64,000 bases of DNA from JACVRW01 sp963751105 (GTDB taxonomy: Bacteria > Actinomycetota > Thermoleophilia > Solirubrobacterales > Thermoleophilaceae): NCBI GenBank assembly GCA_963751105.1, contig CAVVTG010000002.1:806001-870000 (forward strand), written 5' to 3'. Position numbers and translations under genes: made by a program. Numbering within the stretch: position 1 is the stretch's first letter; each line of letters begins with the position of its first letter. The notes beneath the pieces were generated by a model, which worked only from the letters and a program-made list of their open reading frames with translations, was not told where the DNA came from and did no database searches. This document shows positions 15,536 to 24,544 of this stretch, one piece after another.

Positions 15536-17142
15536 GCCAGAGCGCCGATGTCGTGGTTGCCGGGGGCGGGCACAACAGCCTGATCACCGCCGCCTACCTG
15601 GCCAAGGCGGGCTACGAGTGCCTTGTGCTGGATGCCCGGCCCATACCGGGCGGCGGCGCGGCCACCGAGGAACTGCTCCTCCCGGGGTACCGGATCGACT
15701 CCTGCTCCACCGGGCAGACACTGATTCGCGTCAACCCTCTGCTGCTCAACGACGAGCTCGGCCTGATCTCCGACTACGGCCTCGAGTATCTCGAGCCCGA
15801 CCCCGTGGCCCTCGTGGTCTTCCCCGACGGCGAGCAGCTCACGATGTGGCTCGACCTGGACCGCACCTGTGAGGAGATAGCACGCTTCTCCGAGCGGGAT
15901 GCGGAGGCCTACAGGCGCATGATCGCCGAGTACGACGAGGTCAAGGAGATCTACGGGCGTTCGCGCATCACTCCGCCGGGCTTCGGGCCCACGCTGGAGG
16001 AGATGCTGCTCGAGCATCCGCGCGGTCGAATCTGGCTGCGCCGCAACGCGATGAGCGCGTGGGACGTGATCCGGCGAGAGTTCGAGAGCCGCCACGTGCA
16101 GGCCTTCATGGCGTGGCAGGCCTTTCAGACCCTGGTTGCGCTGGATGCGGCGGGCTCCGGAGTGCTGGCCTATTCGATCATCTTCGGGCGCCAGCGCCGC
16201 AGCTGGTCGATCCCGCGCGGGGGGTCGGGGGCGCTCACCGAGGCGCTGTCTCGCTTTCTCGAGGACCACGGCGCCACCATCTTGTGCGACCGCACCGTCA
16301 CCGGGCTGGTGCTGGACGGCGACCGCTGCACGGGCGTGGAGACCGAGGACGGCGAGCGCTACCTGGGTCGCACCGCCGTGCTGTCGACGATTCACGTCAA
16401 GCGCCTGGTCGAGATGGCCCCGCCGGAGAGATGGGGCGAAGAGTTTCTCTACGGGGTCGATACGTACGACGTAGGCATATCGGGCATGGCGGCCTACTTC
16501 GCGACCACCGCGCCGCCGCTCTTCGACACCCCGGATGGTCCGCGTGCCGCCGTTTCCGCCGGCACCGTGGGCTGGCCCGAGCAGCTGCTCGAGTTCGGCC
16601 GGGCAGTCCGCGACCGGCGGCCCTACGACGACGGGATCCCGTGGCTGTTGGTGGCGAGCCCGACTCTGGTCGATCCCGAACGAGCTCCCGAGGGCCACCA
16701 CACCGTCAAGCTGCTGAGCCCGCAGACCTGGGAGCTGCCGGAAGGGGTCTCGGGCTGGGAGGAGCACAAGCAAGAGCTCACCAAGCGCCAGCTCGAGCAC
16801 GTCCAGCGCCTGATCCCGAACCTGAGCGACGACCACATCGTCGCCTCCTTCATCAAGAGCCCCGAGGACATCGAGCGGAGCAACCCGCACATGATCCACG
16901 GCGCCTTCCACGGCGGCGACCGCAGCTACGCCTTCAGCGGTGGCAACCGGCCCGTGCCGGGCTGGGCCGCACACCGGATGCCGATCAGCGGGCTGTACCA
17001 GACCGGCGGCACGACCAGCGTGGGCGGCTCGATCACAGGCGTGCCGGGACGGAACGCCGCGATGGTCATGTTGAGCGATCTGGGGTATGACCCCGAGGAG
17101 GTGATGACCGGTGCCGGACGCGCGCGTGCAGGCAGCCATTGA
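15532..17142 (+). CDS. FAD-dependent oxidoreductase, phytoene-desaturase/PYROXD2-like
   Basis: A protein of 536 residues. The N-terminus is a dinucleotide-binding fold (VVVAGGGHNSLITAAYLAKAGYECLVLDAR), then PGGGAATEELLLPGYRID, typical of the carotenoid-desaturase-like amine oxidase superfamily. The C-terminus closes with QTGGTTSVGGSITGVPGRNAA, the FAD-binding end motif. It should oxidise C-C or C-N bonds with FAD. Carotenoid synthesis is unlikely because no other carotenoid gene is near. It overlaps the amidohydrolase by GTGA and the next hydrolase by 32 bases, so it belongs to the catabolic operon. Substrate unknown. Confidence 0.87.
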   Translation: MSQSADVVVAGGGHNSLITAAYLAKAGYECLVLDARPIPGGGAATEELLLPGYRIDSCSTGQTLIRVNPLLLNDELGLISDYGLEYLEPDPVALVVFPDGEQLTMWLDLDRTCEEIARFSERDAEAYRRMIAEYDEVKEIYGRSRITPPGFGPTLEEMLLEHPRGRIWLRRNAMSAWDVIRREFESRHVQAFMAWQAFQTLVALDAAGSGVLAYSIIFGRQRRSWSIPRGGSGALTEALSRFLEDHGATILCDRTVTGLVLDGDRCTGVETEDGERYLGRTAVLSTIHVKRLVEMAPPERWGEEFLYGVDTYDVGISGMAAYFATTAPPLFDTPDGPRAAVSAGTVGWPEQLLEFGRAVRDRRPYDDGIPWLLVASPTLVDPERAPEGHHTVKLLSPQTWELPEGVSGWEEHKQELTKRQLEHVQRLIPNLSDDHIVASFIKSPEDIERSNPHMIHGAFHGGDRSYAFSGGNRPVPGWAAHRMPISGLYQTGGTTSVGGSITGVPGRNAAMVMLSDLGYDPEEVMTGAGRARAGSH

Positions 17143-18166
17143 TCACTGGGCGCCGCGCTTCGTGCAGGCCGGCGTGGACTACAACGACTTCCTGGCCACC
17201 ACGTCGCGGTCCGACACGTGGGATGAGTGGCTGGACGTGTGGTGCGAGAACGGCGACCTTCACGCCGGCCTGGCCACCGAGGCCGAGGCGGCGGGGCGCC
17301 GGCGCAGCGCCGGTGAGGCCTGGGCCCGCGCGGCGGCGGCGTACCACTTCGCCAAATTCGTGTGGGTGCTCGACGCCGGCCGAAGCAGGGCCGCCGCCGA
17401 GAAGGCGATCGCAGCTCTGGCGAAGGCCTACGAACACCTCGATCCCACCGCCGAGCGTCTCGAGGTCGCCCTGGACGGAGGGACCGTGGTGGGGAATCTG
17501 CGCCGCCCTGCGGATGAGGAGCGCCCGCCGCTCGTTCTGCTGGTGCCCGGCCTGGACTCGACCAAGGAGGAGTTCCTGCGCCTAGAGGACGTGTTTCTCG
17601 ACCGCGGGATGGCCACCCTCTCCATGGACGGGCCGGGGCAGGGTGAGTGCGGCTTCGAGTTGCCGATCAGGGCCGACTACGAGGTTGCGGTCGCCGCCGT
17701 GCTGGATCACCTGGTCGGCCGCGAAGACCTCGACCTCGACCGGGTCGGTCTCCTGGGGGTGAGCCTAGGCGGCTACTACGCGCCGCGGGTGGCGGCGTTC
17801 GAGCCGCGGGTGAAGGCCGCGGTGGGGCTCAGTGGCCCCTACGACTTCAGCGAGATCTGGGATGACCTGCCTGTGCTCACGCGGGAGACGTTCGTGGCCA
17901 AGTCCTTCTCGAGCGATGACGACGAGGGAAGGGACAAGGCGAGGGAGCTCAATCTCTCCGGTGTGGCCGAGCGAATCGGTCAGCCCTACCTGGCCATAAC
18001 CGGGAAGCTCGACCGGCTGATCCCCTGGCAACAGACCAAGCGAGCCGCCGCCGAGGCGCCGAACGGCGTTTTCGTCCTGCACGAAGACGGCAATCACGGT
18101 TGCGCCAATGTCCCCTACAAGACGCGTCCACCCGCAGCGGACTGGCTGCGCGAGCAACTCGCTTGA
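17111..18166 (+). CDS. Alpha/beta hydrolase, FrsA/2,6-dihydroxypseudooxynicotine-hydrolase-like
   Basis: A protein of 351 residues. A helical N-terminal domain of about 120 residues (DEWLDVWCENGDLHAGLATEA ...) precedes the alpha/beta-hydrolase core. The triad is visible: Ser218 in GVSLGG, Asp301 in GKLDRLIP, His329 in GNHGC. This two-domain layout is that of the C-C-bond hydrolase acting on 2,6-dihydroxypseudooxynicotine in nicotine breakdown and of FrsA-like esterases. Combined with the nearby molybdenum hydroxylase and 2-keto-4-pentenoate-hydratase-like gene, C-C cleavage of a ring-derived diketone is an attractive role, but it is inference. GTG start inside the end of the previous gene. 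Confidence 0.85.
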   Translation: MPDARVQAAIDHWAPRFVQAGVDYNDFLATTSRSDTWDEWLDVWCENGDLHAGLATEAEAAGRRRSAGEAWARAAAAYHFAKFVWVLDAGRSRAAAEKAIAALAKAYEHLDPTAERLEVALDGGTVVGNLRRPADEERPPLVLLVPGLDSTKEEFLRLEDVFLDRGMATLSMDGPGQGECGFELPIRADYEVAVAAVLDHLVGREDLDLDRVGLLGVSLGGYYAPRVAAFEPRVKAAVGLSGPYDFSEIWDDLPVLTRETFVAKSFSSDDDEGRDKARELNLSGVAERIGQPYLAITGKLDRLIPWQQTKRAAAEAPNGVFVLHEDGNHGCANVPYKTRPPAADWLREQLA

Positions 18167-19137
18167 CCGGCGTCGCCATAGTGGGCACTGGGATGTGGGC
18201 GCCGCGCCTGGCCGCGGCGTCGCAGCGAGCCGGTCTCGAGCTCGTCACCTGCTTCAGCCGCAATGAGGAGCGCCGGAAGGAGTTCGCGGTGCGTTTCGGC
18301 TGCCCGGCGGCCGCCACGCTCGAGGAGGCGATCGGGCATCCGGGAGTCGAGGGCGTTGTGCTGGCCACCCCCAACGACGTACATCTCGAGCAGACGCTGC
18401 TGTGCGCCGCGCAAGGCCGGCACGTCTTCGTCGAGAAGCCGATCGCCGACACGGTGGCGGCCGGCGAGCAGATGCGCGACGCCTGCGCGCACGCCGCGGT
18501 CACGCTGATGGTCGGACACGCCTTCCGGCGACTCGGCGCCGCCCGCCGGGCCAAGCAGCTGATCGACGAAGGCGCGCTGGGGCGGGTGGTGCTGGCCGAG
18601 GCCAACATGTCGCTCCCCGGGACCTTCAAGCCCGAGGCGTGGCGAGCTCAGCGCGAGCGCAACCCCGGCGGACCGATCATGCAGCTGGGGATCCACCACG
18701 TCGACACCCTGGCCTACTGGCTCGGACCCATCAGCCGGGCCAGCGGGCGCTTCGCTCACGTCCACACCACGGCGGACATCGACGACGCCGGCGCCGTGAT
18801 CCTCGAGTTCGAGTCCGGGGCCCTGGGAACGGTCACCGGAAGCTACGTCTCGCCCAAGACCCTCTCCCTGCGCTTGATGGGCAGCGAAGGCGTGCTCGAG
18901 TACGACACGGACTTCTCGGTGTGGCCCGACGCCCAGGCACTCGACCGAGTGACCACTCTCGCGCTCGGCGGTGAGTCGGTCGAGTTCGATGTGCGCGACA
19001 TGCTCGGCGACGAGCTCGAGGAGTTCGGCCGGTGCATCCGCGGCGAGGCGGTACCGGAGACGGGGGCGGCCGAGGGCCTGGCCGCCCTCGAAGCGGTGTC
19101 GGAGGCGCTCGCCACCCAGGCCGAGGCAGTGCGCTGA
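18163..19137 (+). CDS. Gfo/Idh/MocA-family oxidoreductase
   Basis: A protein of 324 residues starting at TTG 18163, which overlaps the previous stop (TTGA). Rossmann fold VAIVGTGMWAPRLAAAS at the N-terminus, the family-typical EKPIADT near residue 90, and the substrate-domain segment GGPIMQLGIHHVDTLAYWLG with the catalytic His. Such enzymes use NAD(P) to oxidise sugars, cyclitols or related hydroxy compounds. Next gene follows with a TGATG overlap. The substrate is not predictable. Confidence 0.88.
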   Translation: MTGVAIVGTGMWAPRLAAASQRAGLELVTCFSRNEERRKEFAVRFGCPAAATLEEAIGHPGVEGVVLATPNDVHLEQTLLCAAQGRHVFVEKPIADTVAAGEQMRDACAHAAVTLMVGHAFRRLGAARRAKQLIDEGALGRVVLAEANMSLPGTFKPEAWRAQRERNPGGPIMQLGIHHVDTLAYWLGPISRASGRFAHVHTTADIDDAGAVILEFESGALGTVTGSYVSPKTLSLRLMGSEGVLEYDTDFSVWPDAQALDRVTTLALGGESVEFDVRDMLGDELEEFGRCIRGEAVPETGAAEGLAALEAVSEALATQAEAVR

Positions 19138-20126
19138 TGCGCGCCGCGGTGATCTCGGAGATCGGCTCGCCACCGAGAGTCGATGACCGGCCGGAGCCGG
19201 CACGCGAGACGGGCCGCGCACTGGTGCGTGTGGCTGCGGCCTCACTGAACCCGATCGAGATCAGGGTGGCCTCGGGCCGCTTTGCGCGCGAACCCCAGCC
19301 ACCTTACGTGCCGGGGCTCGAGGGCTCCGGTTTGGTGGTGGAGGCAGATGGCTTCGAACAGGGAGTCAGGGTTAGATTCGAGGCCGCCGCGCTGCCCGGC
19401 TTCGGCGAGGACGGCGTGCTGGCCGAGCTCGCCAGCGTGCCCGAGGAGACGCTCGTCGAGCTGCCCGAGGAGGTGGAGGACGCGCCGGCGGCCGCCATCG
19501 GGACGGTGGGCGTCACCGCGCTGGCGGCGCTCGAGCGCGCCGGCGTCTCGGGCGGCGACCGGGTGCTCGTGCTCGGCGCCACGGGGGCGGTGGGACAGAT
19601 GGCGGTTCAGCTCGCGAAGCTGATGGGCGCGGAGCGGGTGGTTGCCGCCGGACGCGAATCGGAACGGCTCGAGCACAGCCGCGAGCTCGGTGCGGACGAG
19701 ACCGTCGCCCTGAGGGAGGACGCCGATCTCCGGGATGCGTTCTCAGCCGCCGCCGGCGGAGCATTGGACGTTGTGATCGATCCTCTCTGGGGGGCGCCGG
19801 CCATGGCCGCGCTCGCGGCGCTCGACGTGGGCGGCCGGCTCGTGAACGTGGGCGAAGCGGCCGGCACCGACGTAACCCTTCCACTGGCCCAGGTCCGCAA
19901 CAAGCAGGGCGCCATCCTGACCTTGTCGTCCGGCTGGATGACGCCCGACAGCAAGCTGGAGATCTACCGACGCCTTCTCGACCACGTGGTCGCGCAGCGC
20001 ATCCAGGTCGACCACGAGGTCGTGCCCCTCGCCCAGGTGACGGAGGCCTGGGAACGCCAGTCCGGCTCGCCGGGACGCAAGCTCGTGATCCGCACCACCG
20101 ACGACGCGGTGGAGGCAGGGCCGTGA
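19137..20126 (+). CDS. MDR-superfamily NADPH:quinone oxidoreductase-like protein
   Basis: A protein of 329 residues from ATG 19137. The medium-chain dehydrogenase fold is clear: N-terminal MRAAVISEIGSPPRVDDRPE, Rossmann motif VLGATGAVGQMAVQLAKLMGA, and the C-terminal VPLAQVTEAWERQSGSPGRKLVIR. The catalytic and structural zinc-ligand cysteines of alcohol dehydrogenases are missing, which places it with quinone reductase/enoyl reductase members. A close paralogue lies at 25628. It is tightly overlapped on both sides (TGATG and GTGA), so it is part of the operon leading into the molybdenum hydroxylase. Confidence 0.87.
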   Translation: MRAAVISEIGSPPRVDDRPEPARETGRALVRVAAASLNPIEIRVASGRFAREPQPPYVPGLEGSGLVVEADGFEQGVRVRFEAAALPGFGEDGVLAELASVPEETLVELPEEVEDAPAAAIGTVGVTALAALERAGVSGGDRVLVLGATGAVGQMAVQLAKLMGAERVVAAGRESERLEHSRELGADETVALREDADLRDAFSAAAGGALDVVIDPLWGAPAMAALAALDVGGRLVNVGEAAGTDVTLPLAQVRNKQGAILTLSSGWMTPDSKLEIYRRLLDHVVAQRIQVDHEVVPLAQVTEAWERQSGSPGRKLVIRTTDDAVEAGP

Positions 20127-22318
20127 CAACCGAGACCGTGGGCGGACGGCTGATCGGCCGTCCGCTTGCGCGACGGGAGGACGCGCGGATCCTGAGCGGT
20201 CGCTCGCGCTACCTCGACGACATCGAGTTGCCCGACCTCGCGCATCTGGCGTTCGTCCGCAGCCCCGAAGCTCATGCGCGGGTTGCCGCGGTCAGGATTC
20301 CGGAGGACGCGCCGGGTCTGATCGCCGTCCTCACCGGCCGGGACCTCGAGGACCAGGCCGGGCCGCTGCCCATTCAGGCGCCCGACGGGGCCGAGGCGGC
20401 CGACGAGCCCCACCCGGTGCTGGCCGGCGACGTGGTTCGCTACGTGGGCGAGCCGGTTGCGGCCGTGGTGGCGGAGTCGCGGGCGCTGGCCGAGGACGTG
20501 GCCGAGCGGGTCGAAGTCGAGTACGAGGCGCTCGACGTGGTGGTCGACCCCGCCCTCTCACAATTCACCCTGCTCCGTTGGTGGGACGAGGGGGGCGACG
20601 TGGACGGAGCGTTCGCGGCGGCGGACGAGGTGGTGAGCGGACGCTACGCCATGCCCCGGCTGGCGGCCGTGCCCATGGAGACGCGCGGCGCCGTAGCCTC
20701 GTTCTCCAGCGCCGACGACCTGCTGACCATCTGGTGCTCGGCCCAGGACACGCACCGCCAGCTCAAGCAGCTGGCCGCGGTTCTCGGCCGACCCGCCGAG
20801 TCGATCCGAGTGGTGATCCCTGATGTCGGGGGTGCCTTCGGGAGCAAGGGAGCTCTGGCGCCCGAGGCGGCGGTGGCGGCGGTGGCCGCGATGAGGATAG
20901 GGCGACCAGTCAAATGGGCGGAGGACCGTTTCGAGAACTTCGTGGCGGCCTACCAGGGCCGGGGAGTGCAGGCCGACGTCGAGCTGGCGCTGACCTCCGG
21001 CGGCCGCATGCTCGGGCTGCGCGCACACATCGTGGCCGATCTGGGGGCCTACCTGCTGCCCACCACGGCTATTCCGCCGCATACGACGGCCATGCTCATG
21101 ACCGGTTGCTACGACATCCCCGCGGCCCGCGTCGAGGTGGACGGGATGCGCACCAACAAGGTGCCCACCGGTCCGTATCGCGGCGCAGGGCGTCCGGAGG
21201 CCGCCTACTTCGTGGAGAGCGTGGTGGACGATGCGGCACGGCAACTGGGAATCGACCCGGTCGAGCTGCGCAGAGACAACCTGGTCTCCCGCTTCCCGCA
21301 TCCGTCGCCCCTGGGATGGACCTACGACTCGGGTGACTACAGGCGCTGCCTCGATCTGGCCATGGAGCTGGCCGGGCCGCCGCCTCAGCCGAACAGTGAA
21401 AGCCTGGCGGGCCGGGGCATGGCGATGTACGTCGAGCGGGCCGGCGGCCAGTTCGAGAGCGCCCGCGCCGGCCTGGAATCCGACGGCAGCGTCTCGATCG
21501 CCAGCAGCACCTCGCCCCACGGGCAGGGTCACGACACGACCTTTGGACAGATCGCGGCCGAGCGCCTCCGGCTCGACCCCGGGCGAGTGAAGCTGACCTT
21601 CTCGGACTCAGCGGTTTCACCCGCAGGGATCGGCACCTTCGCCAGCCGCTCCGTGGCCATGGGCGGGTCCGCCGTGGCCCTCGCCGCCGAGGGGCTGGCG
21701 GACCGCTGCCGGCACGCCGTGGCCGAGCTGTTGAGCCTGGCCCCGGATGAGGTCTCCTGGCAAGCGGGCGGTGTGCTCAGCGCGGACGGCCGCTCGCTGT
21801 CGCTGCGCGAGCTGGCGGCCGCCGTGCCGGGCCTCGAGGCGGAGGCGCGCTTCGAGTCCGATCTGGTCTTCTCGTCGGGTGCCTACGCCGCCGACATCGA
21901 AATCGAGCGTGCCACGGGGCGACTGAGCATCAAGCGAGTGGTGGCCGTCGACGACGCCGGAACGATCGTGAACCCATTGCTGGCCGAGGGCCAGGTGCTC
22001 GGCGGCACCGCGCAGGGTCTCGGCCAGTGCCTGGTCGAGGAGATGGTCTACAACGACGAGGGCCAGCCCACCACCGCTTCATTCGCGAAGTACAGCCTTC
22101 TCACCGCTGCGGAGATGCCGCCCGTCGAGACCGCCTTCGTGGAGTCGCCGACCCCGCTCAACCCGTTGGGAGCCAAGGGGATCGGCGAGGGCGGCGCGAT
22201 CGGGACCCCGGCCGCCGTGGGCAACGCGGTGGCCAACGCTCTCGCCGGCCGCCGCCTCGATCCCCCGTACACCGAGGAGAAGCTGTGGCTGGCGATTCAA
22301 GAGTCGGCGGAGCGGTGA
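20123..22318 (+). CDS. Molybdenum hydroxylase large subunit (xanthine dehydrogenase/CoxL family, form II-like)
   Basis: A protein of 731 residues from GTG 20123. Molybdopterin-cytosine-binding segments are recognisable: N-terminal RLARREDARILSGRSRYLDD-type region, IPDVGGAFGSKGAL, and the active-site loop PTGPYRGAGRPEA near residue 352. The PYRGAGR loop is that of form II CoxL-like proteins and not the AYxCSFR loop of true CO dehydrogenase, so the substrate is more likely a heterocycle or aldehyde that becomes hydroxylated with water as oxygen donor. The C-terminal LNPLGAKGIGEGGAIGTP carries the catalytic-Glu motif. Medium and small subunits follow directly, in the order large-medium-small. 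Confidence 0.92.
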   Translation: MTTETVGGRLIGRPLARREDARILSGRSRYLDDIELPDLAHLAFVRSPEAHARVAAVRIPEDAPGLIAVLTGRDLEDQAGPLPIQAPDGAEAADEPHPVLAGDVVRYVGEPVAAVVAESRALAEDVAERVEVEYEALDVVVDPALSQFTLLRWWDEGGDVDGAFAAADEVVSGRYAMPRLAAVPMETRGAVASFSSADDLLTIWCSAQDTHRQLKQLAAVLGRPAESIRVVIPDVGGAFGSKGALAPEAAVAAVAAMRIGRPVKWAEDRFENFVAAYQGRGVQADVELALTSGGRMLGLRAHIVADLGAYLLPTTAIPPHTTAMLMTGCYDIPAARVEVDGMRTNKVPTGPYRGAGRPEAAYFVESVVDDAARQLGIDPVELRRDNLVSRFPHPSPLGWTYDSGDYRRCLDLAMELAGPPPQPNSESLAGRGMAMYVERAGGQFESARAGLESDGSVSIASSTSPHGQGHDTTFGQIAAERLRLDPGRVKLTFSDSAVSPAGIGTFASRSVAMGGSAVALAAEGLADRCRHAVAELLSLAPDEVSWQAGGVLSADGRSLSLRELAAAVPGLEAEARFESDLVFSSGAYAADIEIERATGRLSIKRVVAVDDAGTIVNPLLAEGQVLGGTAQGLGQCLVEEMVYNDEGQPTTASFAKYSLLTAAEMPPVETAFVESPTPLNPLGAKGIGEGGAIGTPAAVGNAVANALAGRRLDPPYTEEKLWLAIQESAER

Positions 22319-23112
22319 AGCCGGCTGCCTTCGACTACGCGGTGCCCGACACCCTCGAGGAGGCGCTCGAGCTGGTGGGAGGAGAGTCCCGGCCGCTGGC
22401 CGGCGGGCAGAGCCTCGTGCCGATGCTCAACTTCCGCCTCGCCCGTCCCGATCGCCTGGTGGACCTCAACCGCATAGCCGAGCTGGCCTACCTGCGCACG
22501 GACGGCGCGACCCTCCGGATCGGAGCGCTCACCCGCCAGGCTGCGCTCGAGCACTCGCCACTAGTGGCGGCCCGGTGGCCGCTGCTGCGGCTCGCCATCC
22601 GCAACGTCGGGCACGCGCAGATCCGCTCACGGGGCACGGTGGGCGGCTCGGTGGCTCATGCCGACCCGACCGCGGAGCTGCCTGTGGCCTTCGCCGCACT
22701 GGACGCCCGCTTTCACGTTCGCTCTTCGAACGGGGCGCGGACGCTCGACAGCGAGGAGCTGTTTCGCTGGCCCTACATGACTGCCCTCGCTCCCGACGAG
22801 CTGCTGCTGGAGATCGAGGTTCCGCCGCTGCCGGAAGGAGCTCGGGCCGGCTTCGTCGAGCATGCGCGCACCCACGGCGACTTTGCCGTGGCGGGCGCCG
22901 CGGTGGTTCTCGCTCCGGGTCGGCATGCCGCTGTGGCGCTCCTCGGCGTGGGCCCCAAGCCGGTACGGGCGGAGCAGGCGGAATCTGCGCTTCTGCAGGG
23001 AGCATCGGCTCGGGAGGTGGCGGAACTCGCGTCCGCGTTGTCGGGCGAGGGCCACCCACGCGCGCTCATGGCCGACCTCGTGCGGCGGGCCGCAGAGCAG
23101 GCCGGGGCATGA
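22315..23112 (+). CDS. Molybdenum hydroxylase FAD-binding (medium) subunit
   Basis: A protein of 265 residues from GTG 22315 (GTGA overlap). Both FAD-binding motifs of the CoxM family are present: PLAGGQSLVPMLNFRLA near residue 30 and RNVGHAQIRSRGTVGGSVAHADP near residue 100. It takes electrons from the iron-sulfur subunit and passes them on to an acceptor. Length is slightly short of the usual 280-290 but complete. Followed by the small subunit with an ATGA overlap. Confidence 0.92.
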   Translation: MKPAAFDYAVPDTLEEALELVGGESRPLAGGQSLVPMLNFRLARPDRLVDLNRIAELAYLRTDGATLRIGALTRQAALEHSPLVAARWPLLRLAIRNVGHAQIRSRGTVGGSVAHADPTAELPVAFAALDARFHVRSSNGARTLDSEELFRWPYMTALAPDELLLEIEVPPLPEGARAGFVEHARTHGDFAVAGAAVVLAPGRHAAVALLGVGPKPVRAEQAESALLQGASAREVAELASALSGEGHPRALMADLVRRAAEQAGA

Positions 23113-23573
23113 GAGTCGCCGTCGAGATCAACGGCGACCGTCACGAGCGGGAGGTCGAGCCCCGTACCCTTCTGTCGGACTTCATCCGCCACGAGCTCGG
23201 ACTGACGGGAACGAAGGTGGGATGTGAGCACGGCGTCTGTGGGGCGTGCACGGTGCAGCTGGAGGGCGAGCCGGTTCGCTCCTGCCTGATGCTGGCCGTG
23301 CAGGCCGATGGTCTTTCGCTGCAGACGATCGAGAGCCTGGGTGAGGAGCTCGCGCATCCGCTGCTGAGGGCTTTCCACGAACACCACGCTCTGCAGTGCG
23401 GCTTCTGCACGGCCGGCTTCTTGATGTCGCTCGAGCCGTTTCTCCGCGACAACCCCGAGCCCGATGAGAAGGAGATCCGAGAGGCTCTCGCCGGCAACCT
23501 CTGCCGCTGCACGGGCTACCTGGGGATCGTCGAGGCGGTTCAGCAGGCCGCCCGGGAGATGAAGCCGACCTGA
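23109..23573 (+). CDS. Molybdenum hydroxylase [2Fe-2S] (small) subunit
   Basis: A protein of 154 residues from ATG 23109. The plant-type [2Fe-2S] cluster ligands are Cys39, Cys44, Cys47 and Cys59 (GCEHGVCGACTVQLEG ... RSC). The second cluster ligands are Cys97, Cys100, Cys132 and Cys134 (QCGFCTAG and NLCRCTGY). It relays electrons from the molybdenum centre to the FAD subunit. Completes an intact three-subunit enzyme; no maturation gene (coxD/F or mocA type) is nearby, so insertion of the cofactor must depend on genes elsewhere. Confidence 0.94.
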   Translation: MRVAVEINGDRHEREVEPRTLLSDFIRHELGLTGTKVGCEHGVCGACTVQLEGEPVRSCLMLAVQADGLSLQTIESLGEELAHPLLRAFHEHHALQCGFCTAGFLMSLEPFLRDNPEPDEKEIREALAGNLCRCTGYLGIVEAVQQAAREMKPT

Positions 23574-23588
23574 ACGCCGACGCCTCAC

Positions 23589-23626
23589 TGCAAACGGTTG
23601 CAACGCATCGCCGGCGGTTATAGCTT
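23589..23626 (+). promoter_or_regulatory. LacI-type operator and promoter upstream of the beta-hydroxyacid dehydrogenase gene
   Basis: TGCAAACGGTTGCA (23589-23602) is a 14-base palindrome with one mismatched pair. It overlaps a possible -35 TTGCAA (23598-23603), which is 17 bases from TAGCTT (23621-23626); TATAGC at 23619 is an alternative -10. Transcription would begin around the ATG at 23636, giving a near-leaderless message. Confidence 0.6.
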
Positions 23627-23635
23627 GTGGCCCTC

Positions 23636-24544
23636 ATGAGTGCCAACGGCGGCGAAACGCTGAGGGTCGGCTGGCTCGGCCTCGGCTCGATGGGCAGCCT
23701 CGCGGTCGAGCGGCTCCTCGCAGCCGGGCGGGAGGTCAGCGGCTGGAATCGAACGTCGCACAAGGGCGAGGCCCTCGTGGCGAAGGGCATGCGTTGGGGG
23801 GAGAGTCCCCGCGACGTGGCACAACACAGCGACGTGCTGTTCTCGATGGTCACAGACGCCGCGGCCGTCGAGGCGATGGCCGACGGGCCGGATGGATTCC
23901 TTGCCGGGCTGCTCCCCGGCGCGGTCTACGCCGACATGAGCACGATCTCACCGGACGCCAGTCGCGCTCTGGCCGAGAAGGTCGACGAGGCCGGGGCCAC
24001 GATGCTCGACGCACCTGTGTCGGGGAGTCCGGAGACCCTTGCGCAGGGCAAGCTCGCGATCATGGTCGGTGGGGACCAGTCGGCCTTCGAGCGCATCGAG
24101 CCGGTGCTTCTCGAGCTCGGGCCGAAGGTCACCCGCATCGGAGCGAACGGCATGGCGCTGTACACGAAGATCGCGATCAACCTGGCCCTTGTGGTGCAGG
24201 TGACCGCCTTCTGCGAAGGGGTGGCGCTGGCCGAAGAGGGAGGCGTCGAGCGTGAGGCGGTGGTCGAGGCGATGCTCAAGAGCGTGATCGCCTCGCCGGT
24301 CCTCAACTACCGGGGTCCGTTCATCCTCGAAGGCCAGATGCCCGAGGAGGCGCTCGCCGACGTGACCCTCCAGCAGAAGGACATGCTGTTGGCGCTCGAA
24401 CTGGGCCGCAAGCTGGGCTCGCCGCTGCCCCTGACCGCCACGGCCAACGAGATGCTCAATGCCTGCCGAGGGCTGGGCATCGGAGGTCAGGACTTCGTCG
24501 TCGTCCATCGGGTGTACCGCGCGCTGGCCGGAGCGCCGCAGTGA
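23636..24544 (+). CDS. NAD(P)-dependent beta-hydroxyacid dehydrogenase (3-hydroxyisobutyrate dehydrogenase family)
   Basis: A protein of 302 residues from ATG 23636; a GTG three codons earlier is possible. N-terminal Rossmann motif VGWLGLGSMGSLAVERLLAAG, the substrate-binding DAPVSGSPETLAQG, and the catalytic lysine region YTKIAINL identify the family. It should oxidise a beta-hydroxy acid to a semialdehyde or beta-keto acid. It has its own LacI-type operator and heads a run with a cupin, hydratase, MDR oxidoreductase and SDR. A second member of the family lies at 30077. Confidence 0.9.
   Translation: MSANGGETLRVGWLGLGSMGSLAVERLLAAGREVSGWNRTSHKGEALVAKGMRWGESPRDVAQHSDVLFSMVTDAAAVEAMADGPDGFLAGLLPGAVYADMSTISPDASRALAEKVDEAGATMLDAPVSGSPETLAQGKLAIMVGGDQSAFERIEPVLLELGPKVTRIGANGMALYTKIAINLALVVQVTAFCEGVALAEEGGVEREAVVEAMLKSVIASPVLNYRGPFILEGQMPEEALADVTLQQKDMLLALELGRKLGSPLPLTATANEMLNACRGLGIGGQDFVVVHRVYRALAGAPQ

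Noticed and set aside
15388..17139. Minus-strand open frame of 583 codons opposite the FAD oxidoreductase
   Set aside because: No recognisable motif, while the plus-strand frame has FAD-binding motifs and operon overlaps.
15532..17142. Carotenoid (phytoene) desaturase
   Set aside because: Only superfamily-level similarity and no carotenoid synthesis genes nearby; kept as FAD-dependent oxidoreductase.
20123..23573. Aerobic carbon monoxide dehydrogenase
   Set aside because: The active-site loop is PYRGAGR and not AYxCSFR, and there are no CODH maturation genes.
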